From an uncultured Ardenticatenia bacterium (lineage in GTDB: Bacteria > Chloroflexota > Anaerolineae > Promineifilales > Promineifilaceae), in assembly GCA_937858165.1 (NCBI GenBank), contig CALLZA010000886.1, positions 1 to 11,086 on the forward strand: a stretch of 11,086 nucleotides of DNA, read 5' to 3'. The notes beneath the pieces were generated by a model. That model saw nothing but the letters and a program-made list of their open reading frames with translations. It was not told the origin of the DNA and did not search any database. The translations under genes were made by a program, and so were the position numbers. How positions within the stretch are numbered: position 1 is the stretch's first letter; each line of letters begins with the position of its first letter. Shown in pieces: positions 1 to 6,691 of this stretch.

Positions 1-140
1 GACGTAGCATGTTGAGTTGGATGTATGTTCTGCCTACAAACCATGCCAGAGCAGGTAGTGGGGTCTGTGTACGTAGAGTAATAGGGCCTCTAAGTCACAT
101 CAGTGCGGCAGTGGTAGAAGAGTTAGATGGTGTTTTTTTT
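1..140. other. Read-through noise and T homopolymer outside the adapter (artefact)
   Basis: This stretch lies outside an Illumina adapter that begins at 141. It is less GC-rich than the rest, has no credible gene, and ends in eight T (133-140) directly against the adapter. A read that runs off the end of its library molecule typically gives adapter, then a homopolymer, then random calls; this is the reverse complement of that pattern. An open frame crossing it (9-212, plus) is non-biological: its last third is translated adapter. Nothing here should be annotated as genomic. Confidence 0.9.
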
Positions 141-206
141 CAAGCAGAAGACGGCATACGAGATCTAGTACGGTCTCGTGGGCTCGGAGATGTGTATAAG
201 AGACAG
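141..206 (+). other. Illumina Nextera P7 / i7 index / transposon mosaic-end adapter (contaminant)
   Basis: In order: the P7 flow-cell sequence (141-164), an 8-base i7 index CTAGTACG (165-172), the Nextera read-2 linker GTCTCGTGGGCTCGG (173-187) and the 19-bp Tn5 mosaic end AGATGTGTATAAGAGACAG (188-206). The match looks exact. Genomic sequence starts at 207. Minus-strand translation gives the tail SLIHISEPTRPY, a known adapter-derived contaminant in protein databases, fused here to the methylase fragment. Confidence 0.98.
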
Positions 207-842
207 GTCTAATACGGTGTCGAAGCGGCGGCGGGCGATGTCGACCTGTTGCAGAATCGCCGACGCGGCGCGCAGGTTTGGCTCGTCGCAGATGGTCGGG
301 TTGACGTAGCGGCCGAAGGGCACGTTGAACTGTCCGGCGCGGTTCTCGCGATAGAGGCCGTTGTAGCACGTCTTGTTGAGGAAAATGACCCGCGCCGCCC
401 GCTCCGGCAAGGACAGCTCCGCCGGCCGTTGGGCGCGAACGCGATAGTAGTGGTCGCGGTCGTAGCGGTGGCCGCGCAGGGCGGCAATGACCCTATCTAC
501 GTCGTCGCGCAGCGCCAGATAAACGTCGATGAGGGCGGCGTTGGCGTCGGACAGATAGACCTGGCCCAGCCGACCCGTTCCGGCCAAGGCGAAGAACAGC
601 GCTCCACCGCCGACAAACGGCTCATGGTAAGCCCCCAACGTCTGCGGCAGCCGCGCCAGCAGTTCGGGCAGCAACCGCCCCTTGCCACCGACCCATTTCA
701 GCACTGGCCGGGCAGAAGGGGCCGGGTTCCAGGTTCCAGGTTCCAGGGGAAGAACGCTCTTCCCTGGCCCCTGGCCCCTGGCCCCTGGAACCTGATCTGC
801 GGGCGGACGGCGGTCGGCGGTCATCCGTCGTCGGTCAGCCAT
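207..842 (-). CDS. dam: DNA adenine methylase (D12 class, Dam family), 3'-truncated by adapter
   Basis: Predicted S-adenosylmethionine-dependent N6-adenine DNA methyltransferase; target site unknown. The 212 genomic residues include [14 protein letters not shown] (48-61), the AdoMet-binding motif [11 protein letters not shown] (74-84), LSDAN (97-101) and [20 protein letters not shown] (156-175), all hallmarks of the D12 class. The fragment stops at LD (212), where I expect the catalytic DPPY motif to follow soon; that motif and the C-terminus are missing because the contig ends, not because the gene is broken. Any further residues are translated adapter. The ATG at 842 overlaps the rex stop by 8 bases (ATGGCTGA), suggesting translational coupling. 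Residues 1-46 are atypical, because a heptad-repeat palindrome (725-792) encodes the Pro/Gly-rich part; a later start, such as GTG at 704 just before LKW, is possible but has no visible ribosome binding site. Family assignment is strong; the start is uncertain. Confidence 0.9.
725..792. repeat. Heptad tandem repeats forming an imperfect palindrome
   Basis: Three GGTTCCA units (725-745) are followed by a perfect 7-bp hairpin (GGGAAGA 747-753, loop ACGC, TCTTCCC 758-764) and then by CTGGCCC three times (764-784) and CTGGAAC (785-791). The two sides are roughly inverted copies with the same 7-bp period. The element lies inside the reading frame of the methylase N-terminus when the ATG at 842 is used, or in its leader if a later start is used. 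It resembles short tandem heptad repeats dispersed in some bacterial genomes. Confidence 0.8.
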
Positions 843-1467
843 CCTGCGGCCGCAGATAGTACGTCATCTGCTGCAACTGCACCACCGGGTCGCTATAACT
901 GACGTGGACGCCGGGCGGCACGGTCAGCGAGGCGGGGGCATAGCTGAGGATGGCCCGCACGCCGGCGGCCACCAGACGGTCGGCCGTTGCCTGCGCCGCG
1001 TCGGCGGGGACGGCCAGGATAGCGATCTGGATGCCGTCCGCGCGCAGCGCCGTTTCCAGCTCAGCCGCGTCGCGCACGGTCAGTTCGCCGATGGTCGCGC
1101 CGACCTTGGCCGGGTCGCTGTCGAAGACGGCGGTGATGACGAAGCCGCGCCGCTGGAAGCCGCGATAGCTGGCCAGGGCGTGGCCCAGGAAGCCCGCGCC
1201 GATGAGGGCCACCGGCCACTCGTGGGTCAGGCGCAGGATTTCGGTCAGCCGGTCGATGAGGTAGTGGATGTGGTAGCCGGTGCCCTGCTTGCCGAACTCG
1301 CCGAAGTGGGACAGGTCTTTGCGAATCTGAGCCGAACTGATGCCCAGACGTTCGGCTAACTCGTGAGAGGAAGTCGTCAGCCGGTCAGGCTCGCGCTCCA
1401 GCCGGCTGAGTTCGCGCAAGTAGACGGGTAGACGGCCGATGACAATGTCCGGGATTTCGTGCTCCAC
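835..1467 (-). CDS. rex: Redox-sensing transcriptional repressor Rex
   Basis: Cytoplasmic dimeric repressor that senses NADH/NAD+ and releases DNA when NADH is high; it usually controls fermentation and respiration genes. Counting from the GTG at 1467, the protein has 210 residues, normal for Rex. It has an N-terminal winged helix (about 5-75) with the signature [19 protein letters not shown] (47-65), a Rossmann NAD(H) domain with GAGFLG (90-95) and an acidic FDSD after the second strand, and the usual C-terminal swap helix ending QLQQMTYYL. The frame stays open to a TTG at 1536, but that codon lies within about 15 bases of the predicted start site and has no Shine-Dalgarno. GTG 1467 has AGGA (1480-1477) nine bases upstream, and Rex proteins normally begin just before [12 protein letters not shown]. 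The methylase gene overlaps its stop. A Rex-like palindrome at its own promoter suggests autoregulation. Confidence 0.95.
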   Translation of the reverse strand: MEHEIPDIVIGRLPVYLRELSRLEREPDRLTTSSHELAERLGISSAQIRKDLSHFGEFGKQGTGYHIHYLIDRLTEILRLTHEWPVALIGAGFLGHALASYRGFQRRGFVITAVFDSDPAKVGATIGELTVRDAAELETALRADGIQIAILAVPADAAQATADRLVAAGVRAILSYAPASLTVPPGVHVSYSDPVVQLQQMTYYLRPQDG

Positions 1468-1476
1468 AACGGGTTT

Positions 1477-1480
1477 TCCT
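1477..1480 (-). promoter_or_regulatory. Ribosome binding site that decides the rex start
   Basis: On the minus strand AGGA (within CAGGAAAA) lies nine bases before GTG 1467. No comparable site precedes the alternative TTG at 1536. This favours the 210-residue Rex over the 233-residue reading. Confidence 0.6.
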
Positions 1481-1536
1481 GAGCTTCCAGCAACCGCGTT
1501 TCGTGAATCGCATTGGACGCACTTTGCGAGCGCCAA

Positions 1537-1554
1537 TCGTGCAACTTTTCACGA
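1537..1554. promoter_or_regulatory. Rex-operator-like 18-bp palindrome
   Basis: Read on the minus strand the site is TCGTGAA AAGT TGCACGA: 7-bp half-sites that match as inverted repeats at 6 of 7 positions around a 4-bp centre. This is the layout of the known Rex operator (TTGTGAA, four bases, TTCACAA) with C for T at the second position. It covers the expected transcription start of rex (about 1550). A further isolated half-site, TCGTGAA on the plus strand, lies at 1501-1507 in the leader. Confidence 0.65.
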
Positions 1555-1556
1555 GC

Positions 1557-1584
1557 ATTGTAGCAGAAGAGGGGCCACGGGCAA
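1557..1584 (-). promoter_or_regulatory. Predicted rex promoter
   Basis: On the minus strand a -35 TTGCCC (1584-1579) and a -10 TACAAT (1562-1557) are 16 bases apart. The expected start near 1550 falls inside the Rex-like palindrome and gives a leader of about 83 bases to GTG 1467. It drives rex and the overlapping methylase gene. Confidence 0.6.
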
Positions 1585-1647
1585 ATTGGCCGAAACTGCT
1601 GGCCGATAACAGGCCATTTGGCGCATCGGGCACGCCCGGCTGTGGGC

Positions 1648-1681
1648 TATACTGAACCGTCTAGCAGTAACACATAAGGAG
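1648..1681 (+). promoter_or_regulatory. Predicted -10 and ribosome binding site of the copper operon
   Basis: TATACT at 1648-1653 is a good -10, but no convincing -35 lies 16-18 bases upstream, so an activator or another sigma factor is possible. AAGGAG at 1676-1681 is a strong Shine-Dalgarno nine bases before the ATG at 1691. I could not recognise a CsoR, CopY or CueR operator in 1555-1690. Confidence 0.45.
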
Positions 1682-1690
1682 AACACCAAC

Positions 1691-2119
1691 ATGAAACGAA
1701 TGGTTTTGATTCTGGCGCTGCTGGCGCTCTTGGTGGCGGCTTGCGGCGGCGGACAGCAAGAGGAAACGGCGACCGACCTGTCGCTGATCGCCACCGACAT
1801 CGCCTTTGACAACGAGCGCCTGGAGGTGGGCGTCAACCAGCCGGTGCGGCTGACGCTGGAGAACGCCGGCGCGCTGGAACACGACTTCAGTGTGCGCGAG
1901 ATCGCTGTCCATGACGTTCACGCCGCCGAGGGCGAAGCCGACGACCACGCGATGACCGAGGATGCCCATGAGTTGGCTCTGCACGTCGCCGCGCCGCCGG
2001 GCGGTGGTCGCGCCGTGCTGGAGTTCACGCCGACTGAGCCGGGCGAGTACGAGTTCTTCTGTACCGTGGCCGGGCACAAGGAAGCCGGCATGGTCGGTAC
2101 CCTGGTCGTCGGTCCTTAG
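1691..2119 (+). CDS. Cupredoxin-domain lipoprotein (type 1 copper site)
   Basis: Small blue-copper-type protein, 142 residues, predicted to be anchored outside the membrane. A lipoprotein signal ends in the lipobox LVAAC with Cys18, followed by a GGG spacer. The cupredoxin domain (about 28-140) shows a complete type 1 ligand set: His64 in EHDF, then Cys124, His129 and Met134 in the loop [11 protein letters not shown] (C-x4-H-x4-M). Between His64 and the final strands is a His- and acid-rich insertion (about 70-96, including HDVH and [11 protein letters not shown]) that could bind additional copper. The copper ATPase gene begins 50 bases downstream on the same strand, so the two are probably cotranscribed. 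Together they suggest extracytoplasmic copper handling next to the exporter. An electron-transfer role (plastocyanin- or azurin-like) is the alternative; the neighbour argues for homeostasis. The cupredoxin assignment is secure; the role is inferred. Confidence 0.92.
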   Translation: MKRMVLILALLALLVAACGGGQQEETATDLSLIATDIAFDNERLEVGVNQPVRLTLENAGALEHDFSVREIAVHDVHAAEGEADDHAMTEDAHELALHVAAPPGGGRAVLEFTPTEPGEYEFFCTVAGHKEAGMVGTLVVGP

Positions 2120-2169
2120 CAGGAGCCACTGTTGGCGCAGACGGCCGACCGCGGTTTGAGGAGTGTGCC

Positions 2170-4356
2170 ATGCACGAGCATGATCGGACTGAAGCTGAAC
2201 CTACCCATCGGCCACTGACCGATGAGGGCCATACCGCTCATGGGTCGGCCGTCGACCACGGGCACGACGCCCACCGTCCGGCTCACCCTCCTGCCCGGGC
2301 TGATGTGGCCCACGGGCAAGCCGCCGCGCTCAACGCCCCACCCACGCCCCACGACAGAGGCGCGCCCCAGGACACACACGCGGCCCACGGCACGGACCAC
2401 ACTGGTCACGAGTTGCTGTTTCGCAACCGCTTCTGGGTCTGTCTTGTTTTGTCTATTCCTGTCCTGATCTATAGCCCCATGATCCAGATGTGGCTGGGCT
2501 TCATGCCGCCCGCATTTCCGGGCAGCCAGTGGATCGCGCCCGTCCTGTCGGTCGTCATCTTTCTCTATGGCGGCTTGCCCTTCCTGGACATGGCGCGCGA
2601 CGAGTGGGCCGCGCGCCGGCCGGGCATGATGACGCTTATCTCCCTGGCCATCAGCGTGGCCTTCGTCTACAGTCTGGCGACCGTCCTGTTCGACTTGGGC
2701 GAGAGCTTCTTCTGGGAGCTGGTCACGCTGATCGACGTGATGTTGCTGGGCCACTGGCTGGAGATGCGCAGCGTGCGTCAGGCGTCGGGCGCGCTTGACG
2801 CGCTGGCCCACCTGCTGCCGGACACGGCCGAGCGACTGACAGCCGACGGCGTCGAGATGGTGCCCGCGGCGGCGTTGGCCGTGGGCGACCGGGTGCTGGT
2901 GCGTCCGGGAGCCGGCGTGCCCGCCGACGGCGAAGTGTTCGACGGCAATACGTCGCTCGACGAGGCCATGATCACCGGGGAATCGGCGCCGGTGGACAAG
3001 CAGCCGGGCGACCGCGTCATCGCCGGGACGGTCAACGCCGGCGACGGCGCACTGCGCATCCGGGTGACGGCCGTGGGCGAAGCCACCGCGCTCTCCGGCA
3101 TCATGCGTCTGGTGGCCGACGCCCAGCGCAGCCGTTCGCGCGCCCAACTGCTGGCCGACCGCGCCGCCGGCTGGCTGTTCTACATCGCCCTGGCTGCCGC
3201 GGCGCTGACAGCCGCCGTCTGGCTGGCCGCGGTGGGCTGGGATCAGGAAGTGCTGGTGCGCGTCGTCACGGTGCTCGTCATCGCCTGCCCCCATGCGTTG
3301 GGCCTGGCTGTGCCGCTGGTCGTTGCCCTGACCACCTCGCTGGCAGCCAACAACGGCATCCTGGTGCGCGACCGGGCCGCCCTGGAAAGCGCCCGCATCG
3401 CCGACGTGGTGCTGTTCGACAAGACAGGCACGCTGACAAAAGGGGAGCAGGGTGTCGCCAATTGGGTCGCGACCAACGGGCAGGATCGTGACGAAGTGTT
3501 GGCCCTGGCGGCGGCCGTCGAGGGGGACTCGGAGCACATGATCGCCCGCGCCCTGCGCCAGCGCGCCGCCGAGCTGGGCCGCCCCTTGCCGCCGGTGCAG
3601 CAGTTTGAGGCCCTGAAGGGGCGTGGTGTGGTTGCCACTGTTGGCGCGGAACGCGTCCACGTTGGCGGGCCGCGCCTGCTGGAGCATCTGAGCCTCGCCG
3701 CGCCGGCGGCTCTGACCGACTTTGCCCGCTGCGCCGGCGAACAAGGGCAGACGGTCGTCTATCTGGTACGCGATGGGCAGCCCGTGGCAGCGTTCGCCCT
3801 GGCCGACGTCATCCGGCCGGAGAGCCGAGCGGCTGTGTCGGAGCTTCATGACATGGGCATCGAAGTGGTCATGATCACCGGCGACAGCCAGGCCGTGGCC
3901 GGGGCGGTGGCGCAGGCGTTGGGCATCGACCGCCACTTTGCCCAGGTGCTGCCGGAGGACAAGGAGAAGCACGTGCGCGCCCTACAGGCCGAAGGCAAGC
4001 GCGTGGTGATGGTCGGCGACGGCGTGAACGATGCGCCGGCGTTGGCCCGCGCCGACGTGGGTGTAGCTGTCGGCAGCGGCACCGACGTGGCCATCGAGTC
4101 GGCCGGTATTATCCTGGTCAAGAACGATCCCCTGGACGTGGCGCGGCTGATTCACCTCAGCCGCGCCTCCTATCGCAAGATGGTACAGAACATCTGGTGG
4201 GCCGCCGGCTACAACGTCGTCGCCATCCCGCTGGCGGCCGGAGTGCTCGCGCCGTGGGGAATCCTGCCGCCCCCGGCGCTGGGCGCGGCCCTGATGGCCC
4301 TTAGTACCATTATTGTCGCCCTCAACGCGCAGACGTTGCGAAGACTGTCGCTATAG
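2170..4356 (+). CDS. copB: Copper-translocating P-type ATPase, CopB type (P1B-3)
   Basis: Membrane ATPase that pumps copper (Cu2+, perhaps Cu+ or Ag+) out of the cytoplasm. Of 728 residues, the first 80 are a disordered segment with 15 His and no Cys, in place of a CxxC metal-binding domain. Eight membrane helices follow, starting near residue 87. Motifs: TGES (269-272, actuator), CPH (373-375, transport site in helix 6), DKTGT with phosphorylated Asp417, GDGVND (616-621), AAGYN in helix 7 and MALST in helix 8. CPH plus a His-rich N-terminus is the mark of subgroup P1B-3, as opposed to CPC of CopA. The nucleotide-domain motif usually read as SEHP is SEHM here (His456 kept, Pro replaced). GAGGAG (2158-2163) lies six bases before the ATG. 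It follows the cupredoxin gene and is closed by the hairpin at 4420. Metal and oxidation state cannot be read from sequence alone. Confidence 0.96.
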   Translation: MHEHDRTEAEPTHRPLTDEGHTAHGSAVDHGHDAHRPAHPPARADVAHGQAAALNAPPTPHDRGAPQDTHAAHGTDHTGHELLFRNRFWVCLVLSIPVLIYSPMIQMWLGFMPPAFPGSQWIAPVLSVVIFLYGGLPFLDMARDEWAARRPGMMTLISLAISVAFVYSLATVLFDLGESFFWELVTLIDVMLLGHWLEMRSVRQASGALDALAHLLPDTAERLTADGVEMVPAAALAVGDRVLVRPGAGVPADGEVFDGNTSLDEAMITGESAPVDKQPGDRVIAGTVNAGDGALRIRVTAVGEATALSGIMRLVADAQRSRSRAQLLADRAAGWLFYIALAAAALTAAVWLAAVGWDQEVLVRVVTVLVIACPHALGLAVPLVVALTTSLAANNGILVRDRAALESARIADVVLFDKTGTLTKGEQGVANWVATNGQDRDEVLALAAAVEGDSEHMIARALRQRAAELGRPLPPVQQFEALKGRGVVATVGAERVHVGGPRLLEHLSLAAPAALTDFARCAGEQGQTVVYLVRDGQPVAAFALADVIRPESRAAVSELHDMGIEVVMITGDSQAVAGAVAQALGIDRHFAQVLPEDKEKHVRALQAEGKRVVMVGDGVNDAPALARADVGVAVGSGTDVAIESAGIILVKNDPLDVARLIHLSRASYRKMVQNIWWAAGYNVVAIPLAAGVLAPWGILPPPALGAALMALSTIIVALNAQTLRRLSL

Positions 4357-4419
4357 AGTTGGGCGGGTAGGGTTGTCCCGCACTTCTCTTGCCAATTGCC
4401 CGACCGACGCCTGAGTGAA

Positions 4420-4452
4420 GCGCATGGGCTCACGGCCGTCTTGCCCATGCGC
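4420..4452 (+). terminator. Probable terminator after copB
   Basis: A perfect 10-bp stem, GCGCATGGGC (4420-4429) and GCCCATGCGC (4443-4452), with a 13-base loop, is followed by T-rich ATCCTTTCT. Weaker outer pairings (CCGACC 4400-4405 with GGTCGG 4462-4467; CCAATTG 4392-4398 with CAATTGG 4494-4500) nest around it. It lies 63 bases past the copB stop and before the promoter of the next gene. The U tract is imperfect. Confidence 0.6.
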
Positions 4453-4503
4453 ATCCTTTCTGGTCGGCTACACTGGCACCCGCCACATCTGGTCAATTGG
4501 CCG

Positions 4504-4533
4504 TTGCCGCGCCATCCCGCTTGCCTTTAAAAT
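4504..4533 (+). promoter_or_regulatory. Predicted promoter of the acidic lipoprotein gene
   Basis: A -35 TTGCCG (4504-4509) and a -10 TAAAAT (4528-4533) are 18 bases apart, downstream of the copB hairpin. The -35 resembles that of rex (TTGCCC). AAAAGGAG (4547-4554) lies 12 bases before the ATG at 4567, a slightly long spacing. Confidence 0.45.
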
Positions 4534-4566
4534 GCTCCTGATACTCAAAAGGAGTCACCACTCATA

Positions 4567-5265
4567 ATGAAACAAAGAAAAACGCATTTGCTACTACTTC
4601 TGGCCCTGACCCTGGGCCTTCTGTCGGCTTGCGGCGGTGAGGATGCCCCCCTCTCGACCGGCGAACAGGGCGGCCAGGTTGCCGCGCCGGACACGCTGGA
4701 AGGCGACGACGATACCGCTGACGGTGGCGCGCTGGAAGCAGCCGAGGACGCCGCCGTCGATAACGAAGGCCAGAACGTCGATGACGACGTGGCCGACGAG
4801 AGCGTCTCCCCCGGCGACGCCGAGACGATTGGCGACTCCGGCGACGGCCAGGGCGGGACGAGCGGCAGCGATGACGACGAATCGACCACCGCCGGCGATG
4901 ACGGCGAAGACATGGACTCGCCCGCCTTCGTCAGCGAGTGGGAAAGCGCTGGGGCGACCGTGACCACCGGCGGTGAGGTTCCGGTGTCGCTGTTCGACGG
5001 CGCGGTGGGCCAGACCTACATCGTTGACGATGCCGAGTTCCAGGTCTACCAGTTCGAGGACGAGGCCGCGGCCGAAGCGGCGGCGGCCACCGTCTCCAGC
5101 GACGGCGGCATGATCAACGACATCAGCCTGCGCTGGGCGGGCACGCCCCACTTCTACCGCATGGGCGATACCATCATCTTCTACGTCGGCGACGACGCGG
5201 CGGCACTGGAACGGCTGAACGGCTCGTTCGGCACGCCCTTCGCCGGCTCGAGCACAAACGAGTAA
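4567..5265 (+). CDS. Highly acidic lipoprotein of unknown function
   Basis: Predicted surface lipoprotein, 232 residues; function not known. A signal peptide (Lys/Arg start, Leu-rich core) ends in the lipobox LSAC with Cys22. Residues 23-121 form a low-complexity linker of Asp, Glu, Gly, Ala, Ser and Thr: about one third is acidic and there is no Lys or Arg. A folded domain follows (about 122-228), with features such as WESAGATV, FQVYQFEDEAAAEAAAA, WAGTPHFYRMGDTIIFYVGDD and a final FGTPFAG. I recall similar small domains in uncharacterised bacterial lipoproteins, but no function is known to me. The mature protein has no Lys and only three Arg. It appears to be a single-gene unit with its own promoter, ended by the palindrome that starts eight bases after the stop. 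The linker may be a wall spacer or a weak cation binder; this is inference. Confidence 0.88.
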   Translation: MKQRKTHLLLLLALTLGLLSACGGEDAPLSTGEQGGQVAAPDTLEGDDDTADGGALEAAEDAAVDNEGQNVDDDVADESVSPGDAETIGDSGDGQGGTSGSDDDESTTAGDDGEDMDSPAFVSEWESAGATVTTGGEVPVSLFDGAVGQTYIVDDAEFQVYQFEDEAAAEAAAATVSSDGGMINDISLRWAGTPHFYRMGDTIIFYVGDDAAALERLNGSFGTPFAGSSTNE

Positions 5266-5272
5266 GAAAAAC

Positions 5273-5373
5273 AAGGACCTCACGCAAAGCTCGCTAAGGA
5301 CGCAAAGAACGCCAAGAAGATAAATACTTCTTGGCGTTCTTTGCGCTCTTGGCGATCTTTGCGTGAGGTTCTT
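5273..5373. repeat. Long imperfect palindrome between convergent genes (likely bidirectional terminator)
   Basis: Two 47-base arms (5273-5319 and 5327-5373) around a 7-base loop ATAAATA match at 42 of 47 positions. The inner 19 bases, GCAAAGAACGCCAAGAAG and one neighbour, and the outer CCTCACGCAAAG are perfect. It fills the gap between the stop of the acidic lipoprotein gene (5265) and the stop of the permease gene, overlapping the latter by two bases. Position suggests two-way termination. Its core words recur in the palindrome at 10202-10278, so it is probably a dispersed repeat family. Confidence 0.85.
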
Positions 5374-6691
5374 ATTCGTATTTGAGCGCCGCCACAGGGG
5401 CGAGCGTCGCCGCGCTGAGGGCGGGATAGAGGCCCGACACGAGGCCCATGAGCGTGGCGAAGAGCAGCGCTGCCGAGGGTAGCCATAGCGGTGTGGCGAT
5501 GGCTCCGGTGGGCGGCGGCGCGCCGGTTTGCGCCGCCTGACCGGCCAGGTAGCCCAGGACGATGACGTTGAGCACCTGGCCTAGCCCCCAGCTAATGACG
5601 ATGCCGCCCAACCCGCCGATGAAACCGATGCCCGCCGCCTCGCCCAGGAAGATGGCCAGCACGTCGCGGTTGCTGGCCCCCACCGCCTTCATCAGCCCGA
5701 TCTCGCGCGTGCGCTCCAGGATGGCCATGGTCATGGTGTTGGCGATGCCGATGGCCGCCACCAGTAGGGCGATGGCCCCCATGGCCCCGAAGACGATCTG
5801 CAAGATCATGTAGAAGCCACTGATGCCCTGGACGAACGACTGCGGCGTGTAGGCCTGGAAGCCGAGGGCGGTGATCTGGTCGGTCACGTCAAGGACGTTA
5901 TCTACGTCGTCGACCTTGACGATGACCGTGTTGTAGCCGGTCTTGTTGCGGTCGATGCGCTGGCCAGTGGCCCAGGCGTTGTGGCGCTCGACCTCGGTCA
6001 GCGGCATGTAGATTGACCAATCCGGCTCGTCGCGCGCCTCCTCCAGCACGCCGACGACGCGGGCGCGCACGTCCTTGGTGACGACCGTGCCGTCTTCCAG
6101 CCACTTCATCAGTTGGATGTTGAGCGTCTGGTCGTAGAGGTCGGGCGGCGCGGGCGGCTCCTGGCCGGGGCGCAGGCGGGGGTCATAGAAGTTGTTGGCC
6201 ACCTGTGAGCCGACGATGACTGTGCCCGGCAGAAGTTCGGTCGTGCCTTGCGCCGCGGTCACGCCCAGCGTCGATAGATCACCGGTGCCCGCGCCCAAAA
6301 TGCTGCCGCCGCCCTCCAACCGGTTGATCTTGATCGTCGCCCCGGCCTGGAAGTAGTCCTGGGGGATGACGGCGGTGACGCCGGGCAGGGCGGCGATGGA
6401 GGCCAGCGCGGCGTTGTTCAGCGGCGCAGTCTGTTCCGGCGGGCCGCCGCCCGCCGCGTCGATGACCACCGGCCCGCCCCCTTCCGTGAAGCCGGGGTAG
6501 ACGGTGATGCGCGTCAGGTCGCCGATGCCGCCCAGTTGTGACTCGGCATTCTTCTGTAGCCCGACGCCGAGCGAGACGAGCAGGACGACGGCCGTCGTGC
6601 CGATGATGACGCCGACGGCCGTCAGCGCCACGCGCCCCTTGCGCCGCGCCAGATTGCCGATAATCAGCGCCAGTAGGTCGAAAAATTTCAT
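5372..6691 (-). CDS. MacB/FtsX-family ABC transporter permease
   Basis: Membrane subunit of a MacB-type (type VII) ABC system, 439 residues. Such proteins do not usually form a channel; they pass ATPase movements to an extracytoplasmic domain. One helix near the N-terminus (about 20-43, after NLARRKGRVALTAVGVIIGT) is followed by a large extracytoplasmic MacB_PCD-like domain (about 45-290) and three C-terminal helices (about 297-320, 350-380, 405-425). The conserved cytoplasmic loop ERTREIGLMKAVGASNRDV (326-344) is typical of MacB, LolC and FtsX and contacts the ATPase. The ATG overlaps the stop of the upstream CARDB gene by ATGA, indicating translational coupling. It is the last gene of a four-gene operon whose first half encodes the matching ATPase. 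Substrate unknown: peptide, lipoprotein or glycolipid export and envelope remodelling are all possible. Confidence 0.94.
   Translation of the reverse strand: MKFFDLLALIIGNLARRKGRVALTAVGVIIGTTAVVLLVSLGVGLQKNAESQLGGIGDLTRITVYPGFTEGGGPVVIDAAGGGPPEQTAPLNNAALASIAALPGVTAVIPQDYFQAGATIKINRLEGGGSILGAGTGDLSTLGVTAAQGTTELLPGTVIVGSQVANNFYDPRLRPGQEPPAPPDLYDQTLNIQLMKWLEDGTVVTKDVRARVVGVLEEARDEPDWSIYMPLTEVERHNAWATGQRIDRNKTGYNTVIVKVDDVDNVLDVTDQITALGFQAYTPQSFVQGISGFYMILQIVFGAMGAIALLVAAIGIANTMTMAILERTREIGLMKAVGASNRDVLAIFLGEAAGIGFIGGLGGIVISWGLGQVLNVIVLGYLAGQAAQTGAPPPTGAIATPLWLPSAALLFATLMGLVSGLYPALSAATLAPVAALKYE

Noticed and set aside
9..212. A 67-codon plus-strand open frame at the left end.
   Set aside because: Its C-terminal third is translated adapter and the rest is read-through noise.
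725..792. A CRISPR-like array from the repeated heptads.
   Set aside because: The units are 7 bp and contiguous, with no spacers, and no cas gene is nearby.
1468..1536. An N-terminal Rex extension with a CVQC motif, possibly a redox or metal switch.
   Set aside because: It would start at a TTG without a ribosome binding site next to the operator; a GTG with AGGA further down gives a normal Rex.
1537..1554. The Rex-like site as a direct repressor site for the divergent copper operon.
   Set aside because: It lies nearly 100 bp upstream of the -10 of that operon, too far for simple steric repression, and directly overlaps the rex start instead.
2116..3972. A 618-codon minus-strand open frame opposite copB.
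   Set aside because: It lies antisense to a P-type ATPase with every catalytic motif intact; high GC at third codon positions opens such shadow frames. Its His/Gln/Arg-rich translation resembles no family.
4594..5283. A 229-codon minus-strand open frame opposite the acidic lipoprotein gene.
   Set aside because: The opposing frame has a signal peptide, lipobox, promoter and Shine-Dalgarno; this one has none and runs into the palindrome.
5375..5486. A minus-strand frame across the palindrome giving a Phe/Leu/Ala-rich peptide (FLAFFASLASFA).
   Set aside because: This is the translation of the repeat itself, with no start signal of its own.
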